Of a stretch of 64,000 nt of DNA, positions 8,239 to 17,039 are shown piece by piece. The notes beneath the pieces are model-generated. The model had not been told where the DNA came from, did not search any database, and saw only the letters and a program-made list of their open reading frames with translations. The stretch spans positions 1-64,000 of the forward strand of contig DAORZT010000003.1 in the NCBI GenBank assembly GCA_035359995.1, given 5' to 3'. The DNA is from JAKPCT01 sp029553165 (lineage in GTDB: Bacteria; Bacillota; UBA4882; UBA8346). A program made the translations under genes and the position numbers. How positions within the stretch are numbered: position 1 is the first letter of the stretch; every line of letters starts with the position of its first letter.

Positions 8239-10515
8239 TTAGAGATTTACCTTGATCAGATCCCGATCCATCCGGTCCATACACTCGCGTAATTTTGCAG
8301 CAAATGCAGGATCTTCACTCGAACAAGCAGAACGGATCTGGCGCATAATATCAATACCCCTTCGAAAAGCCTGGACAATATCCCCTTCTTGCATGTTTTC
8401 GGCATTTTTCAATAAGTCTGGGAACGAAATTCCTTGACTCCACTGATAAGCCAAATTAGATAAGCTGGGATAAAAACGGGTATCTTTCTCGTCAACTCCA
8501 TACCGATAAACCAAATTTCTAATCATCGTTTTAACCGGTTTAACATCAAATGGTAAGCGTTTGGGTACAAACTCCCCCTTACGCGGTTCATAGTCGATTG
8601 CTACCATTAGTGCATTAAGTTGATCATAGTCTAATTGATGTAAAAACCCGCTAAAGTACAGCTCGGTAATTAATAGTTCCTGGATGTAGATTTGGCTGGC
8701 AAACTCACCCCGCGGTAAAAGTTCACCATCTTTGATATAATCTAAGTCCTCAAGGATCTCCGTCTTGATATTCAAATCTTCACTAAACCGACCCGAGGTA
8801 ATGATTTGCGAAACCCGCTCTTGTAATGAAACAACCCGTGTATTTAACTCGGACCAAGCCTGTAACTCCGCTTCACATTTACGTTGCTGCTCAGTGTCAC
8901 AGTCTTTGACGACAACTTGCGCTAAAAGCTTTTTCAACTCTTCGATTTCGGCCGCAATTGCCATTTTGGCTCTTCCCCGGATAAACTTCTGCCGCCGTTG
9001 TTTTTTTCGCAAACGTTGCCGTAATTTAGCATAAATTAATGGGCATTGGTGATTCTCACGGTCAATACATAAGCGTGAATTGATCTTCTCCAGACGCAGA
9101 ATATCTTTCTTTAACAACTCTTCAAACTGCTTTTTATCATTAATCGCCTGATAGGTCGCAAAATTTTGATTTAAGATCAGATTAATCTCTTCTGAACCGT
9201 GGTTACGCTTTAAATTGAGTACCGAATTATAAGATAAATTGAATTGACTCTTCAAAGCCTCGATTTCATCCTGCTTCGTACTTGGAAATTCTTCCGGCCG
9301 TAAATTTTTCAGTGACGCAAGTATGTAAACAAAACCCTTGGTATCAATGCCACGACGGCCTGCCCGTCCGGCCATCTGGAAATACTCCAGATTGGTCATC
9401 GGGCGAAAGCTTACTCCGTCAAACTTGGACGGGCTGTCAAAACAGACTGATTTAACCGGATAATTGATTCCCACTGCAAAGGTTTCAGTTGCATACATTA
9501 CTTTGATTAAACCCATTCCAAACAGTGTTTCTACAATCTCTTTAAGTCCTGGAAGCAACCCCGAATGGTGAAAGCCGATCCCTCTTACCAGCAATCTTTT
9601 AGCCTGATTGACCGTTTTTAATTTTTCAATTCCAAATTCTTGGATTAAACGTTCACAAGTTGCTTCTGCCTCAATTGACTCTTCTGGTGTCAAAAAGTTT
9701 TTAATCATACTCAACTCTTCAGCCTTAACTTCACACATCTTGCGGCTAAATACAAAATAGAGACAGGGTAAACCTTTTTGCTTACTAACGTACTTTACCA
9801 AATCAATGTGATTGGTCTCCAATTCCCGTTTATTGGAGAAAGTCAAATAATCTTTCGCTTCCAGTTTTTGTTGATAATCAATTACCGATTTCAGATCGGT
9901 CGCTCCTAAATGTTTTTCATAGACAAAATGCTCAAGTGGCACCGCCCGATCTTTTTTAATGATCACTGATACCTGATGATGTTTAATCTCACTAATCCAA
10001 CCTGCAAACTCATTAACATTCGGGATCGTCGCTGACAGTCCGAGTAATCGCATCTGCTCTGGCATGAAGATGATTGATTCTTCCCAAACCGTTCCCCGTT
10101 CTTCATCAGAAAGATAATGAATCTCATCAAAAATAATATGCGATACCCCGTCCAGTCGTTGGAGATCTTGATGCAGGATATTCCGGAAGATTTCCGTCGT
10201 CATTAAACAGATCTCAGCCTCAGAGTTAATGACGACATCTCCGGTTACAATACCAACCCGTTCTGCGCCATATAGAGCTTTAAATTCTTTATACTTTTGA
10301 TTCGATAATGCTTTAATTGGCGCAGTATAGATTACCCGCTTATTGTTTAAAATTGCTTGATCAATTAAATAATCAGCGATCAGCGTCTTACCAACTCCGG
10401 TTGGCGCTGAAACCAGCACTGAGTTTCCTTTCAGCAATTCCTCAATGGCCTGACGCTGAAATTCATCGAGACGATAGTTGCGATAATATTCCGGTATTTC
10501 TACGTTAAGTGTCAT
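8239..10515 (-). CDS. Ski2/Mtr4-like DExH-box RNA helicase with DSHCT-like C-terminus
   Basis: About 758 residues. Helicase motifs in order are I (SAPTGVGKTLIAD), II (DEIH), III (LSATIPN), then the second RecA domain with 'GIGFHHSGLLPG', 'MYATETFAVGINYP' and motif VI 'QMAGRAGRRG'. A charged helical arm follows (about residues 470-590), and then a C-terminal helical domain like that of Ski2/Mtr4/HelY. Relatives assist RNA turnover in eukaryotes, Actinobacteria and cyanobacteria. ATG 10515 is chosen because GGGGA lies a few bases upstream; the ATGs at 10539 and 10536 have none. No exonuclease gene is nearby. Confidence 0.85.
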   Translation of the reverse strand: MTLNVEIPEYYRNYRLDEFQRQAIEELLKGNSVLVSAPTGVGKTLIADYLIDQAILNNKRVIYTAPIKALSNQKYKEFKALYGAERVGIVTGDVVINSEAEICLMTTEIFRNILHQDLQRLDGVSHIIFDEIHYLSDEERGTVWEESIIFMPEQMRLLGLSATIPNVNEFAGWISEIKHHQVSVIIKKDRAVPLEHFVYEKHLGATDLKSVIDYQQKLEAKDYLTFSNKRELETNHIDLVKYVSKQKGLPCLYFVFSRKMCEVKAEELSMIKNFLTPEESIEAEATCERLIQEFGIEKLKTVNQAKRLLVRGIGFHHSGLLPGLKEIVETLFGMGLIKVMYATETFAVGINYPVKSVCFDSPSKFDGVSFRPMTNLEYFQMAGRAGRRGIDTKGFVYILASLKNLRPEEFPSTKQDEIEALKSQFNLSYNSVLNLKRNHGSEEINLILNQNFATYQAINDKKQFEELLKKDILRLEKINSRLCIDRENHQCPLIYAKLRQRLRKKQRRQKFIRGRAKMAIAAEIEELKKLLAQVVVKDCDTEQQRKCEAELQAWSELNTRVVSLQERVSQIITSGRFSEDLNIKTEILEDLDYIKDGELLPRGEFASQIYIQELLITELYFSGFLHQLDYDQLNALMVAIDYEPRKGEFVPKRLPFDVKPVKTMIRNLVYRYGVDEKDTRFYPSLSNLAYQWSQGISFPDLLKNAENMQEGDIVQAFRRGIDIMRQIRSACSSEDPAFAAKLRECMDRMDRDLIKVNL

Positions 10516-10666
10516 CTTCTTCCCCATCTTTAACATCATTGTTTTGTCAGTATCTAAAATTTATAGAATTTTACTGCATCTTATCAATAAACATGATCTT
10601 TAACAATTCTTGATAATTATATAAAATCCTTCCCCAAAAGCGGCCAAACCATGTAAATCCAAAATT

Positions 10667-10691
10667 AAAACCGACTTCTCAAGCCGGTTTT
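10667..10691 (-). terminator. Rho-independent terminator after thrC
   Basis: An inverted repeat AAAACCGACTT / AAGCCGGTTTT (one mismatch) with flanking A/T tracts lies just downstream of the thrC stop. Confidence 0.75.
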
Positions 10692-10697
10692 AATCAT

Positions 10698-12203
10698 TTA
10701 ATCTAATTTTAAAATCTCCTTCACCACATTCGCCATCTGCTCCCGTTCACAGCTGCGCTGATGTAAAATCGGTTTATCGGTAAGCTCATTCAATGATGCC
10801 GGAATTGTTAATCCTGAAATTTCATGCAGCTTTTTGAGGAGCTCAAACTCGGACTGAGCGGCGATTACACCTTCACCTTTAAGGGCTTTAATAACACTGG
10901 AATTGAACTTAAACGGGCTGGCTGTCGAAGCAATCAATACCGGGGTTTGATCTCCGGTTTCTCTCTGATATTGTTCACAGACATATTGCCCGACTGCCGT
11001 ATGAGTATCAATTACCATTCCGGTCGTCTCAAACACGGTTTTAATGGTATCCATTGTAGCATCCTCGGTCGCATAACCGCCATAAAAGAGCTCTTTAATC
11101 TTGGCACTGGCTTCTGAATCAACTTGATACGTACCATTGTCCTTCAATTGATTCATCCAACCGGCCACCAAATCATGATTCTGCCCCGAAATGTAGAACA
11201 ATAAGCGTTCTAAATTACTGGAAATCAGAATGTCCATTGACGGTGAGATGGTGGTATAAAATTGGCGGTTACGGTTATAAACACCCGTATTAATAAAATC
11301 AGTCAAAACATTATTGGAGTTTGAGGCACAGATCATTTTATTAATTGGCAAGCCCATCGTTTTAGCGAAATATCCCGCCAAAATATTGCCAAAATTACCT
11401 GTGGGAACTGAAATGTTAATCGGTTTTCCAAACTCGATTGCCCCTTGACGACACATTTCAAAATAGCCGAAGAAATAATAAACAATCTGTGGTGCTAACC
11501 GCCCCCAGTTGATTGAGTTTGCCGACGAAAACGACATATTGTTCTTCTCTAACAGCTGCTTAATCAGGTCATCAGTAAACACTTTTTTGACGCCGTTTTG
11601 GGCATCATCAAAATTCCCTTTGACTGCTACAACATAAGTATTCTGGCCTTCTTGAGTTACCATTTGCGCCCGTTGAATCTCGCTAACCCCATCTTCCGGG
11701 AAGAACACAATTATTTTGGTCCCCGGCACGTCTTTGAATCCTTCCAAAGCTGCTTTACCGGTGTCGCCGGAAGTTGCCACCAGGATAACTACCTCTTTGA
11801 AATTGTTGGTTATCTGATTGGCTTCGGTCAGTAAGTAAGGCAGCAACTGTAAGGCAACATCTTTAAAAGCACAGGTTGGACCATGCCATAATTCCAAAAG
11901 ATATTGGTTATCGCTCAATTTAGATACCGGAGTTACTTTAGCTGAACTAAATTTATCAGGATACGCATAAGCAGCTCCAATCATCTCTTTCAGCCTGGCA
12001 GTGTCATAGTCGGTCAAAAACAAACCCAAAATTGTCGTAGCCAGCTCTTGATAGTCCATATTCAGCAATGTTTTAAGTGTATCATTACTTAATTGCGGAA
12101 TCGTTTCAGGGGTAAACAGGCCGCCGTCAGGAGCCAGTCCAAATCTGATCGCTGCGGCAGCGGAAACTTTAAGTTTGTCCCCGCGAGTACTGATATAGTT
12201 CAT
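10698..12203 (-). CDS. thrC: Threonine synthase
   Basis: PLP enzyme that converts O-phosphohomoserine to threonine, the last step of threonine synthesis. At 501 residues it is of the long class. It begins with the typical 'YISTRGD' and carries the PLP lysine in 'CAFKDVALQLLPYLL', the phosphate loop region 'VATSGDTGKAALEGF', and 'SVPTGNFGNILAGYFAKTMGLP'. It stands alone, away from hom and thrB, between its own terminator at 10667-10691 and an upstream AT-rich spacer. Confidence 0.95.
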   Translation of the reverse strand: MNYISTRGDKLKVSAAAAIRFGLAPDGGLFTPETIPQLSNDTLKTLLNMDYQELATTILGLFLTDYDTARLKEMIGAAYAYPDKFSSAKVTPVSKLSDNQYLLELWHGPTCAFKDVALQLLPYLLTEANQITNNFKEVVILVATSGDTGKAALEGFKDVPGTKIIVFFPEDGVSEIQRAQMVTQEGQNTYVVAVKGNFDDAQNGVKKVFTDDLIKQLLEKNNMSFSSANSINWGRLAPQIVYYFFGYFEMCRQGAIEFGKPINISVPTGNFGNILAGYFAKTMGLPINKMICASNSNNVLTDFINTGVYNRNRQFYTTISPSMDILISSNLERLLFYISGQNHDLVAGWMNQLKDNGTYQVDSEASAKIKELFYGGYATEDATMDTIKTVFETTGMVIDTHTAVGQYVCEQYQRETGDQTPVLIASTASPFKFNSSVIKALKGEGVIAAQSEFELLKKLHEISGLTIPASLNELTDKPILHQRSCEREQMANVVKEILKLD

Positions 12204-12594
12204 CTTGTTTCACCACTTCGTTAATATTTATTATTTATATTATCACATAATTGAAGCTCTTCCTAGATAAGATCAGATTAAGATCTAATAAACAATCCAA
12301 ATTCACGCTGCAATTAATAGTTGCAGACTAATGTTAATCTTCTGCTTTCAAAATGTGAAATAAATAATTGAATTTTTGAAAAAAATTTTTACTGTTCTGT
12401 AAATAGTTTGTTTTCAAAGCTTTACTAAATTGATACATTTTCTTAACTACAAATTTGTTAAAAAATATGATACTGTATACAATTGGGGGTGTGTTCCGGC
12501 AAAAATCCCGATTTACCTCGGTCAATTGTTCGAACATATTATTAAAATGATTACATGTTTCCCCAATAATTGTTAGTAAATAAGGAGTATCAAG
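12204..12594. other. Intergenic region between divergent thrC and a small gene
   Basis: About 390 bases without a convincing gene. It holds a clear promoter for the + strand gene (12455-12483) and its leader of about 105 bases. The thrC side is AT-rich, and I could not pick a single promoter there. A 99-codon open frame on the minus strand (12334-12633) looks non-coding: it crosses the promoter and the downstream start. Confidence 0.6.
12455..12483 (+). promoter_or_regulatory. Sigma-A-type promoter
   Basis: TTGTTA (12455-12460), a 17-base spacer, then TACAAT (12478-12483). Transcription would start near 12490. That leaves a leader of about 105 bases with a small hairpin (CCGA...TCGG near 12508-12521) before the gene at 12595. 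Confidence 0.7.
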
Positions 12595-12831
12595 ATGATT
12601 GCAAAAAATCCAACTGAAGAACTGGTTTATCATTTAACTAAAAACACCAAAACTTCATTCCATTTCGGTCAAATACCGGTTGGAGTCCATAAATTACTTG
12701 AGCATTTAAAAGAAAAAGGATTCGTGGTCCATTTCATTGAAAAACAAGGACGCCCCGAACCCATGATCATCAGTAAAGAAGAATGTCAACAACTGGGGAT
12801 CGAATTTGAGCACCGCATTATTAATAATTAA
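12595..12831 (+). CDS. Small protein of unknown function (78 residues)
   Basis: Soluble, with no signal peptide. It has alternating beta/alpha character ('TKTSFHFGQIPVGVHKLLEHLKEKGFVVHFIEKQGRPEPMIISKEECQ'-type organisation, residues 18-64) with a single Cys. AAGGAG lies seven bases before the ATG, and a good promoter lies 105 bases upstream, so it is very likely expressed. The stop falls in the first of three AT-rich palindromic repeats. I do not recognise the family. Confidence 0.68.
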   Translation: MIAKNPTEELVYHLTKNTKTSFHFGQIPVGVHKLLEHLKEKGFVVHFIEKQGRPEPMIISKEECQQLGIEFEHRIINN

Positions 12832-12874
12832 CATTATTAATAATTAAAATCATTATATTAATTATTAATAATTA
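12817..12874. repeat. Three copies of an AT-only palindromic 14-mer
   Basis: ATTATTAATAATTA occurs exactly at 12817-12830, 12833-12846 and 12861-12874. Its core ATTATTAATAAT is a perfect palindrome. The copies lie between two convergent genes; the first covers the stop codon of the small upstream gene. Confidence 0.75.
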
Positions 12875-12883
12875 ACTCTAAAT

Positions 12884-14239
12884 TTAACTAATTTGGCGGC
12901 ACTCCATGTAATACCTTTTCTCTTCGGCCTCACCCATTGAAAATGTTTTACGTGGTAATACGCCATCAATGATTACTGTCTTAAAGAGATCACTCTTGTC
13001 CATTGAAGGCAACAAGAATCCGATATTACCAGGGCGACAGCCCAAATCAACCACTGCATTGGTACCATGGATGTAGTCAACTTCAACCCCTTGGTGCCGG
13101 GCAATATAGTCATCAATAAAAGCTTGAAGTGTTCCGACTGCTAAATTATGGACCGGTTTCTTAATTTTGATCAAGCCGTTTCCTTGATTACTGACAAAAT
13201 TGATCACCTGTGGACCAGAGGATTCCGGAACTTGTAATTCAACTGCTTGACTATCATTAATGAAACTTAATTCAAATTCATTATTGCTAAAATATGATTT
13301 CATTGCATTGAATAAGGAATCAACTTCAATATTGAACAGCACCCGGTGAATCGGTTCAAACTGTAATCCTGAATCATGGATATTTACTACTTCTACCAAA
13401 GCGTAACGGGCAGGATGATCCATGATTGCAGCATCATTTGCATTTTCTTGTTTAACCTTTTCCCAGACCGCTTTGGCAGTTGCCAGCGAATGATTACCAT
13501 CACCAACCGCAAACAGTAACAGTTTGTCCGAATTAATATTATACTTTTGATTAAATCTTTTCAAATCAGCTAAATCAGTCAAACCAGCCAAAATCTTCTC
13601 AAAAATCTCCGTCCGGTCTACTTTATAACCGGTTAAACGGCCTCCATTCAACATCAAATCAAAGTCATACACTTGTTCCAAAGTATCTTTGATCGCAGTA
13701 ATTGGTTCAATCACTTGGCATTCAGGATCATCAATCAGTAACATCACATGAGGTGATTCCAGAATCGCCCCGTCCCGGATTTTAACACGGGGTGGAATTC
13801 GTTCCAGTACCGTACCTTCGGTAGCCCTGATTAAGGTAGTTGAACCCCGGTTATAATCATAGCATTCCAGATCAACAGCCAGTACCAAACCTTTCCGCAG
13901 ATTGCCATATGCAGTCCTGCGTTCCACATAAATCATACAGGGACCATGATTGATTAAAACTTCATTTTGTAAATATTCCCGCATCTGTTGCCGGATTGTG
14001 TTGATCCGTTCCTGGTCATTACCTTTTCCCAAATACACTTCAGGAAAGATAATCTTTAAAGTTGAAGGTTCCGCCCCTACGATTTGCGCTGCTTCTTCCC
14101 AATATTCCAGTTGGGAAGTAAATTGATCGCAGGCAACAACGGCCCATTTCTGCAAATCAACCCTGTGGTTAGGTAACAATATCTCCGGGATTACTACTCC
14201 TAATTGACTAAAAGCATCTTTCTTCATCAAACCACTCAT
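12884..14239 (-). CDS. DUF1015 family protein
   Basis: 451 residues, soluble and full length. Family hallmarks visible are 'WAVVACDQFTSQLEYW' near the start, 'FAVGDGNHSLATAKAVWE' in the middle and 'DYIHGTNAVVDL' near the end. DUF1015 proteins are widespread in Clostridia; some genomes place them beside serA/serC or aminoacyl-tRNA synthetase genes. The biochemical function is not established. It follows trpS with a 12-base gap, so the two are probably co-transcribed. No strong binding site marks ATG 14239; ATG 14227 (MKKDAFSQ) is possible. Confidence 0.88.
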   Translation of the reverse strand: MSGLMKKDAFSQLGVVIPEILLPNHRVDLQKWAVVACDQFTSQLEYWEEAAQIVGAEPSTLKIIFPEVYLGKGNDQERINTIRQQMREYLQNEVLINHGPCMIYVERRTAYGNLRKGLVLAVDLECYDYNRGSTTLIRATEGTVLERIPPRVKIRDGAILESPHVMLLIDDPECQVIEPITAIKDTLEQVYDFDLMLNGGRLTGYKVDRTEIFEKILAGLTDLADLKRFNQKYNINSDKLLLFAVGDGNHSLATAKAVWEKVKQENANDAAIMDHPARYALVEVVNIHDSGLQFEPIHRVLFNIEVDSLFNAMKSYFSNNEFELSFINDSQAVELQVPESSGPQVINFVSNQGNGLIKIKKPVHNLAVGTLQAFIDDYIARHQGVEVDYIHGTNAVVDLGCRPGNIGFLLPSMDKSDLFKTVIIDGVLPRKTFSMGEAEEKRYYMECRQIS

Positions 14240-14251
14240 TTCTAGTTTAGA

Positions 14252-15217
14252 TTAGTAATCAATACCTACATTGTGCCGCATTTTACTTAAGTATTCTACA
14301 GCAACCTTTCGCGCTTTTTCGGCGCCTGACTTCATTATGCTATGGACCAAATCCGGATCTTTAGCGATCTGTTCCCGTTTTTCACGGTAAGGAGCAAAAT
14401 ACTCCCAAATCGTACTGAATAATTCTTTTTTGACGTCTCCATATTTCAATCCCGGAGTGAGAAAACGGTCCTTCAATTCTTCCTTGCCTGCTTGATCCAG
14501 GAACAACGAATAAAGTGAGAAAAGGACATTCCCTTCAATTGGTTTAGGTTCATTAACCGGCGTTGAATCAGTTTTAATCGACATTATAATCTGTTTTAAA
14601 CTTGCTTCATCAGTGAAAATACCGATGGTATTCCCGTATGATTTGGACATCTTTTGTCCGTCAATACCCGGAATTGTTGCTAATTCACTTTCAATATCAG
14701 GCTCGGGAATAATAAAGGTTTCACCATAGACATTGTTAAACCGGATCGCAATATCCCGGGCAACTTCAACATGTTGTTTCTGATCCTTACCTACTGGAAC
14801 CCGGTTAGCACCATAAAGTAAGATATCGGCAGCCATTAAGACCGGATAAGAAAACAATCCATGACTGGCCGGTATCCCCTTAGCTAATTTATCTTTATAG
14901 GAATGGCAACGTTCCAACAAACCCATCCCGGTAATATTACTTAAATACCATGTTGCCTCAGTCACTTCCGGTACATCAGATTGTACCCAAAAGACCGATT
15001 TTTCAGGATCAAGCCCTAATGCCAGAAAGTCACAGACTGCGTCATAAGTTTGCTTACGTAGTCTTTCGGCATCAAAAGTTGATGTTAAAGCATGAAAATT
15101 AACAATAAAACAGAAAAGTTCATGGTTTTCCTGGTAATCGATCATTCGTTTCATCATTCCAAAATAATTACCGATATGAAGGCTACCAGAAGGTTGAATC
15201 CCGGATAAAACTCTCAT
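14252..15217 (-). CDS. trpS: Tryptophanyl-tRNA synthetase
   Basis: Class I aminoacyl-tRNA synthetase that charges tRNA-Trp. The HIGH motif appears as 'PSGSLHIGNYFG' and the KMSKS motif as 'GQKMSKSYGNT'. It has about 321 residues, as expected for bacterial TrpS. GAGGAG ten bases upstream supports ATG 15217; the frame can be extended to a TTG at 15235, but that removes the binding site. A promoter and a 16-base palindrome precede it. No T-box consensus was found in the leader. Confidence 0.95.
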   Translation of the reverse strand: MRVLSGIQPSGSLHIGNYFGMMKRMIDYQENHELFCFIVNFHALTSTFDAERLRKQTYDAVCDFLALGLDPEKSVFWVQSDVPEVTEATWYLSNITGMGLLERCHSYKDKLAKGIPASHGLFSYPVLMAADILLYGANRVPVGKDQKQHVEVARDIAIRFNNVYGETFIIPEPDIESELATIPGIDGQKMSKSYGNTIGIFTDEASLKQIIMSIKTDSTPVNEPKPIEGNVLFSLYSLFLDQAGKEELKDRFLTPGLKYGDVKKELFSTIWEYFAPYREKREQIAKDPDLVHSIMKSGAEKARKVAVEYLSKMRHNVGIDY

Positions 15218-15266
15218 CTCTACAACACTCCTCAAAACTAACTCATTTTTATACCCGTTAGATAAA

Positions 15267-15282
15267 CGATTATGTATAATCG
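15267..15282. promoter_or_regulatory. Palindrome near the trpS transcription start (possible operator)
   Basis: CGATTATGTATAATCG consists of two perfect 7-base arms around GT. It lies 14 to 29 bases downstream of the -10 element of trpS, roughly at +7 to +22. An operator or a small hairpin is possible; the regulator is unknown. Confidence 0.4.
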
Positions 15283-15295
15283 AGAAATCCTAGAT

Positions 15296-15304
15296 ATTAT
15301 ACCA
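15296..15304 (-). promoter_or_regulatory. Extended -10 promoter of trpS
   Basis: On the minus strand TGGTATAAT is a perfect -10 hexamer with the TG extension. A weak T-rich -35 region overlaps the end of the terminator of the upstream gene. The leader to ATG 15217 would be about 70 bases. Confidence 0.6.
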
Positions 15305-15316
15305 GAAAAATTAAAT

Positions 15317-15355
15317 TAAAAAAAGTTTTGTGGCTAAAAATATACTCACAAAACT
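15317..15355 (-). terminator. Rho-independent terminator after citrate synthase
   Basis: On the minus strand AGTTTTGTG (15355-15347), a 14-base loop, its complement (15332-15324) and then seven T form a classical terminator. It separates the citrate synthase gene from trpS. Confidence 0.88.
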
Positions 15356-15426
15356 CCTTGAATGGAAAGAATCCCAATTTGACAAATCTCTCTGCAATCA
15401 ATTGCCTTATTGAAGTACCTTTGCTC

Positions 15427-16677
15427 CTATTTTACAATATGTCGCGTATCAAATCCTGCATATAATTGATATGGACGATAGATTTTACCCGCTGACTCCT
15501 GTTGTTCCATCCAATGGGCTAACCAGCCAACCGATCGTGCCATTGCAAAAATAGTTGTAAAATACTCGGTCGGAACTCCTAATGCTTTATAAAACAATCC
15601 CGACCAGAAATCAACGTTGGGATAGAGATTTTTCTTGCCTAACCGTTCCTGAACATACTTCTCCATTGCAATTGCTGTATCATATAAATTCCAAAGCGGC
15701 GGGTTCTCATTCTTTACTTGTTCCGGATCACCAAATATTTTTGGTAAAATAAACTCTTTAAAATACTTGGCCCTGGGATCATAGGTCTTATAGATCCGAT
15801 GCCCCACTCCCATTATCTTCTGATGATGTTCTAAAGAATTTTCAAGATGCACAGGAACTTGAGCCGCCGAACCAATCTTCTCTAAAGTTTGGACAACACG
15901 CTCATTAGCACCGCCATGCAAGGGACCGGACAATGAATTAATCGCCGTCGAGATCAGCGCGTAAATCCCCGCTTTAGCAGAACCAACTGCCCGAGCTGAA
16001 AAAGTACTGTTATTCATGGTATGATCCATATGTAAGATTAAGGACTCCTCAAACATTTTCACATAATCACTATCATTTGCCAGCTTAGGATTGAAACAGA
16101 ATAAAGCATATTCCGCAAACGTCTTAAATTGTTTACCACGATTAAACTGCGGATTACCAGTAAGAAAGGTCCCGATTATTGTTGGTATTTTGGCAATCAA
16201 CTTGATTGAACGGCTAAGATTTTCAAAGTGATTATCAACATCTGCCGAACCCTTATCGTGCGCTTCCAACAGTAAAACAGCTGCGCTAAGCATATTCATC
16301 GGATGAAGCTTACGGTTAAAATTGCAAATTAATGTTGCAACATCATCCGGGATATAAATATTATCGAGTAACTTACCACGTAATTTTTCTTCTTCAGCTT
16401 CTAAAGGAAGATCGCCATTCAAAATCAAATAGCTAACCACTTCGAATGAACAATTACTGGCTAACTCTTCGACTGGGTAACCGCGATAGGTTAATAACCC
16501 TTTTTCACCATCAATATGGCTGATTGAGGATTTGACAATTGGCACCTCCGCTAACCCAGGAAAATAGCCTTTCTCCAGTAAAGTTGAGATTAAACGGAAA
16601 TAATGCTGTTTCTGTTTTGGATCTTCAATATGCTCTAACAACATATTTAACTTATCCAAATAATGTTTTTCAGTCAT
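15427..16677 (-). CDS. gltA: Citrate synthase
   Basis: Condenses acetyl-CoA and oxaloacetate to citrate. It has 416 residues. Conserved features seen are 'DHTMNNSTFSAR', the active-site His in 'GPLHGGANE', 'MGVGHRIYKTYDPRA' with the second His, and the C-terminal 'NVDFWSG' with the catalytic Asp, followed by 'FAMARSVGWLAHWMEQ'. It is a single-gene unit with its own terminator; no other citrate-cycle gene is near. A methylcitrate synthase cannot be excluded by eye, but no propionate gene is nearby. Confidence 0.92.
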   Translation of the reverse strand: MTEKHYLDKLNMLLEHIEDPKQKQHYFRLISTLLEKGYFPGLAEVPIVKSSISHIDGEKGLLTYRGYPVEELASNCSFEVVSYLILNGDLPLEAEEEKLRGKLLDNIYIPDDVATLICNFNRKLHPMNMLSAAVLLLEAHDKGSADVDNHFENLSRSIKLIAKIPTIIGTFLTGNPQFNRGKQFKTFAEYALFCFNPKLANDSDYVKMFEESLILHMDHTMNNSTFSARAVGSAKAGIYALISTAINSLSGPLHGGANERVVQTLEKIGSAAQVPVHLENSLEHHQKIMGVGHRIYKTYDPRAKYFKEFILPKIFGDPEQVKNENPPLWNLYDTAIAMEKYVQERLGKKNLYPNVDFWSGLFYKALGVPTEYFTTIFAMARSVGWLAHWMEQQESAGKIYRPYQLYAGFDTRHIVK

Positions 16678-17012
16678 CTAAACCACCTGTAGCAAAATAT
16701 TATTATCTTAAATTAAACTAACCAATGAAAATAAAAGTTTTTTCTGGAAACAAAATAAGAAGTAACTTCGGGAGATATTATTAATAAATATTATAATTAT
16801 AACTAAAAATCAGATTAATGCAAGTTAATTTTATGCAACAATTAAAATTCTGTCCAATCAACCGTAACTAAGAATTGTTTAGCTGCTGAAAATAGCTATG
16901 GCTGAATAACGTCTCAAAGAACCGGCTCCCAACAGAAATAAATATTCTTAAAAATTCTATTTTTATTCCTAAGTCATTAAAAAAACGGAACATCCCAAAA
17001 TGAAGATGCTCC
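16678..17012. other. Intergenic region before citrate synthase
   Basis: About 335 AT-rich bases between pyrF and the citrate synthase gene. It contains the pyrF terminator at its right end. The rest should carry the citrate synthase promoter, but no single hexamer pair stands out. No gene was seen; the open frame at 16868-17137 overlaps the pyrF terminator and is not credible. Confidence 0.6.
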
Positions 17013-17013
17013 G
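16979..17013 (-). terminator. Rho-independent terminator after pyrF
   Basis: The stem CGGAACATC (16986-16994) / GATGCTCCG (17005-17013) has one G-U pair and is followed on the minus strand by seven T. Confidence 0.8.
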
Positions 17014-17039
17014 CATTAAACTGTTTGATTTTATTTGTT

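Noticed and set aside
12334..12633. 99-codon open frame on the minus strand
   Set aside because: It crosses a good promoter and the start of a plus-strand gene, has no ribosome binding site and an odd Phe/Asn-rich composition.
15218..15426. Possible T-box leader of trpS
   Set aside because: No AGGGTGG-type T-box sequence; the only strong hairpin is the terminator of the citrate synthase gene.
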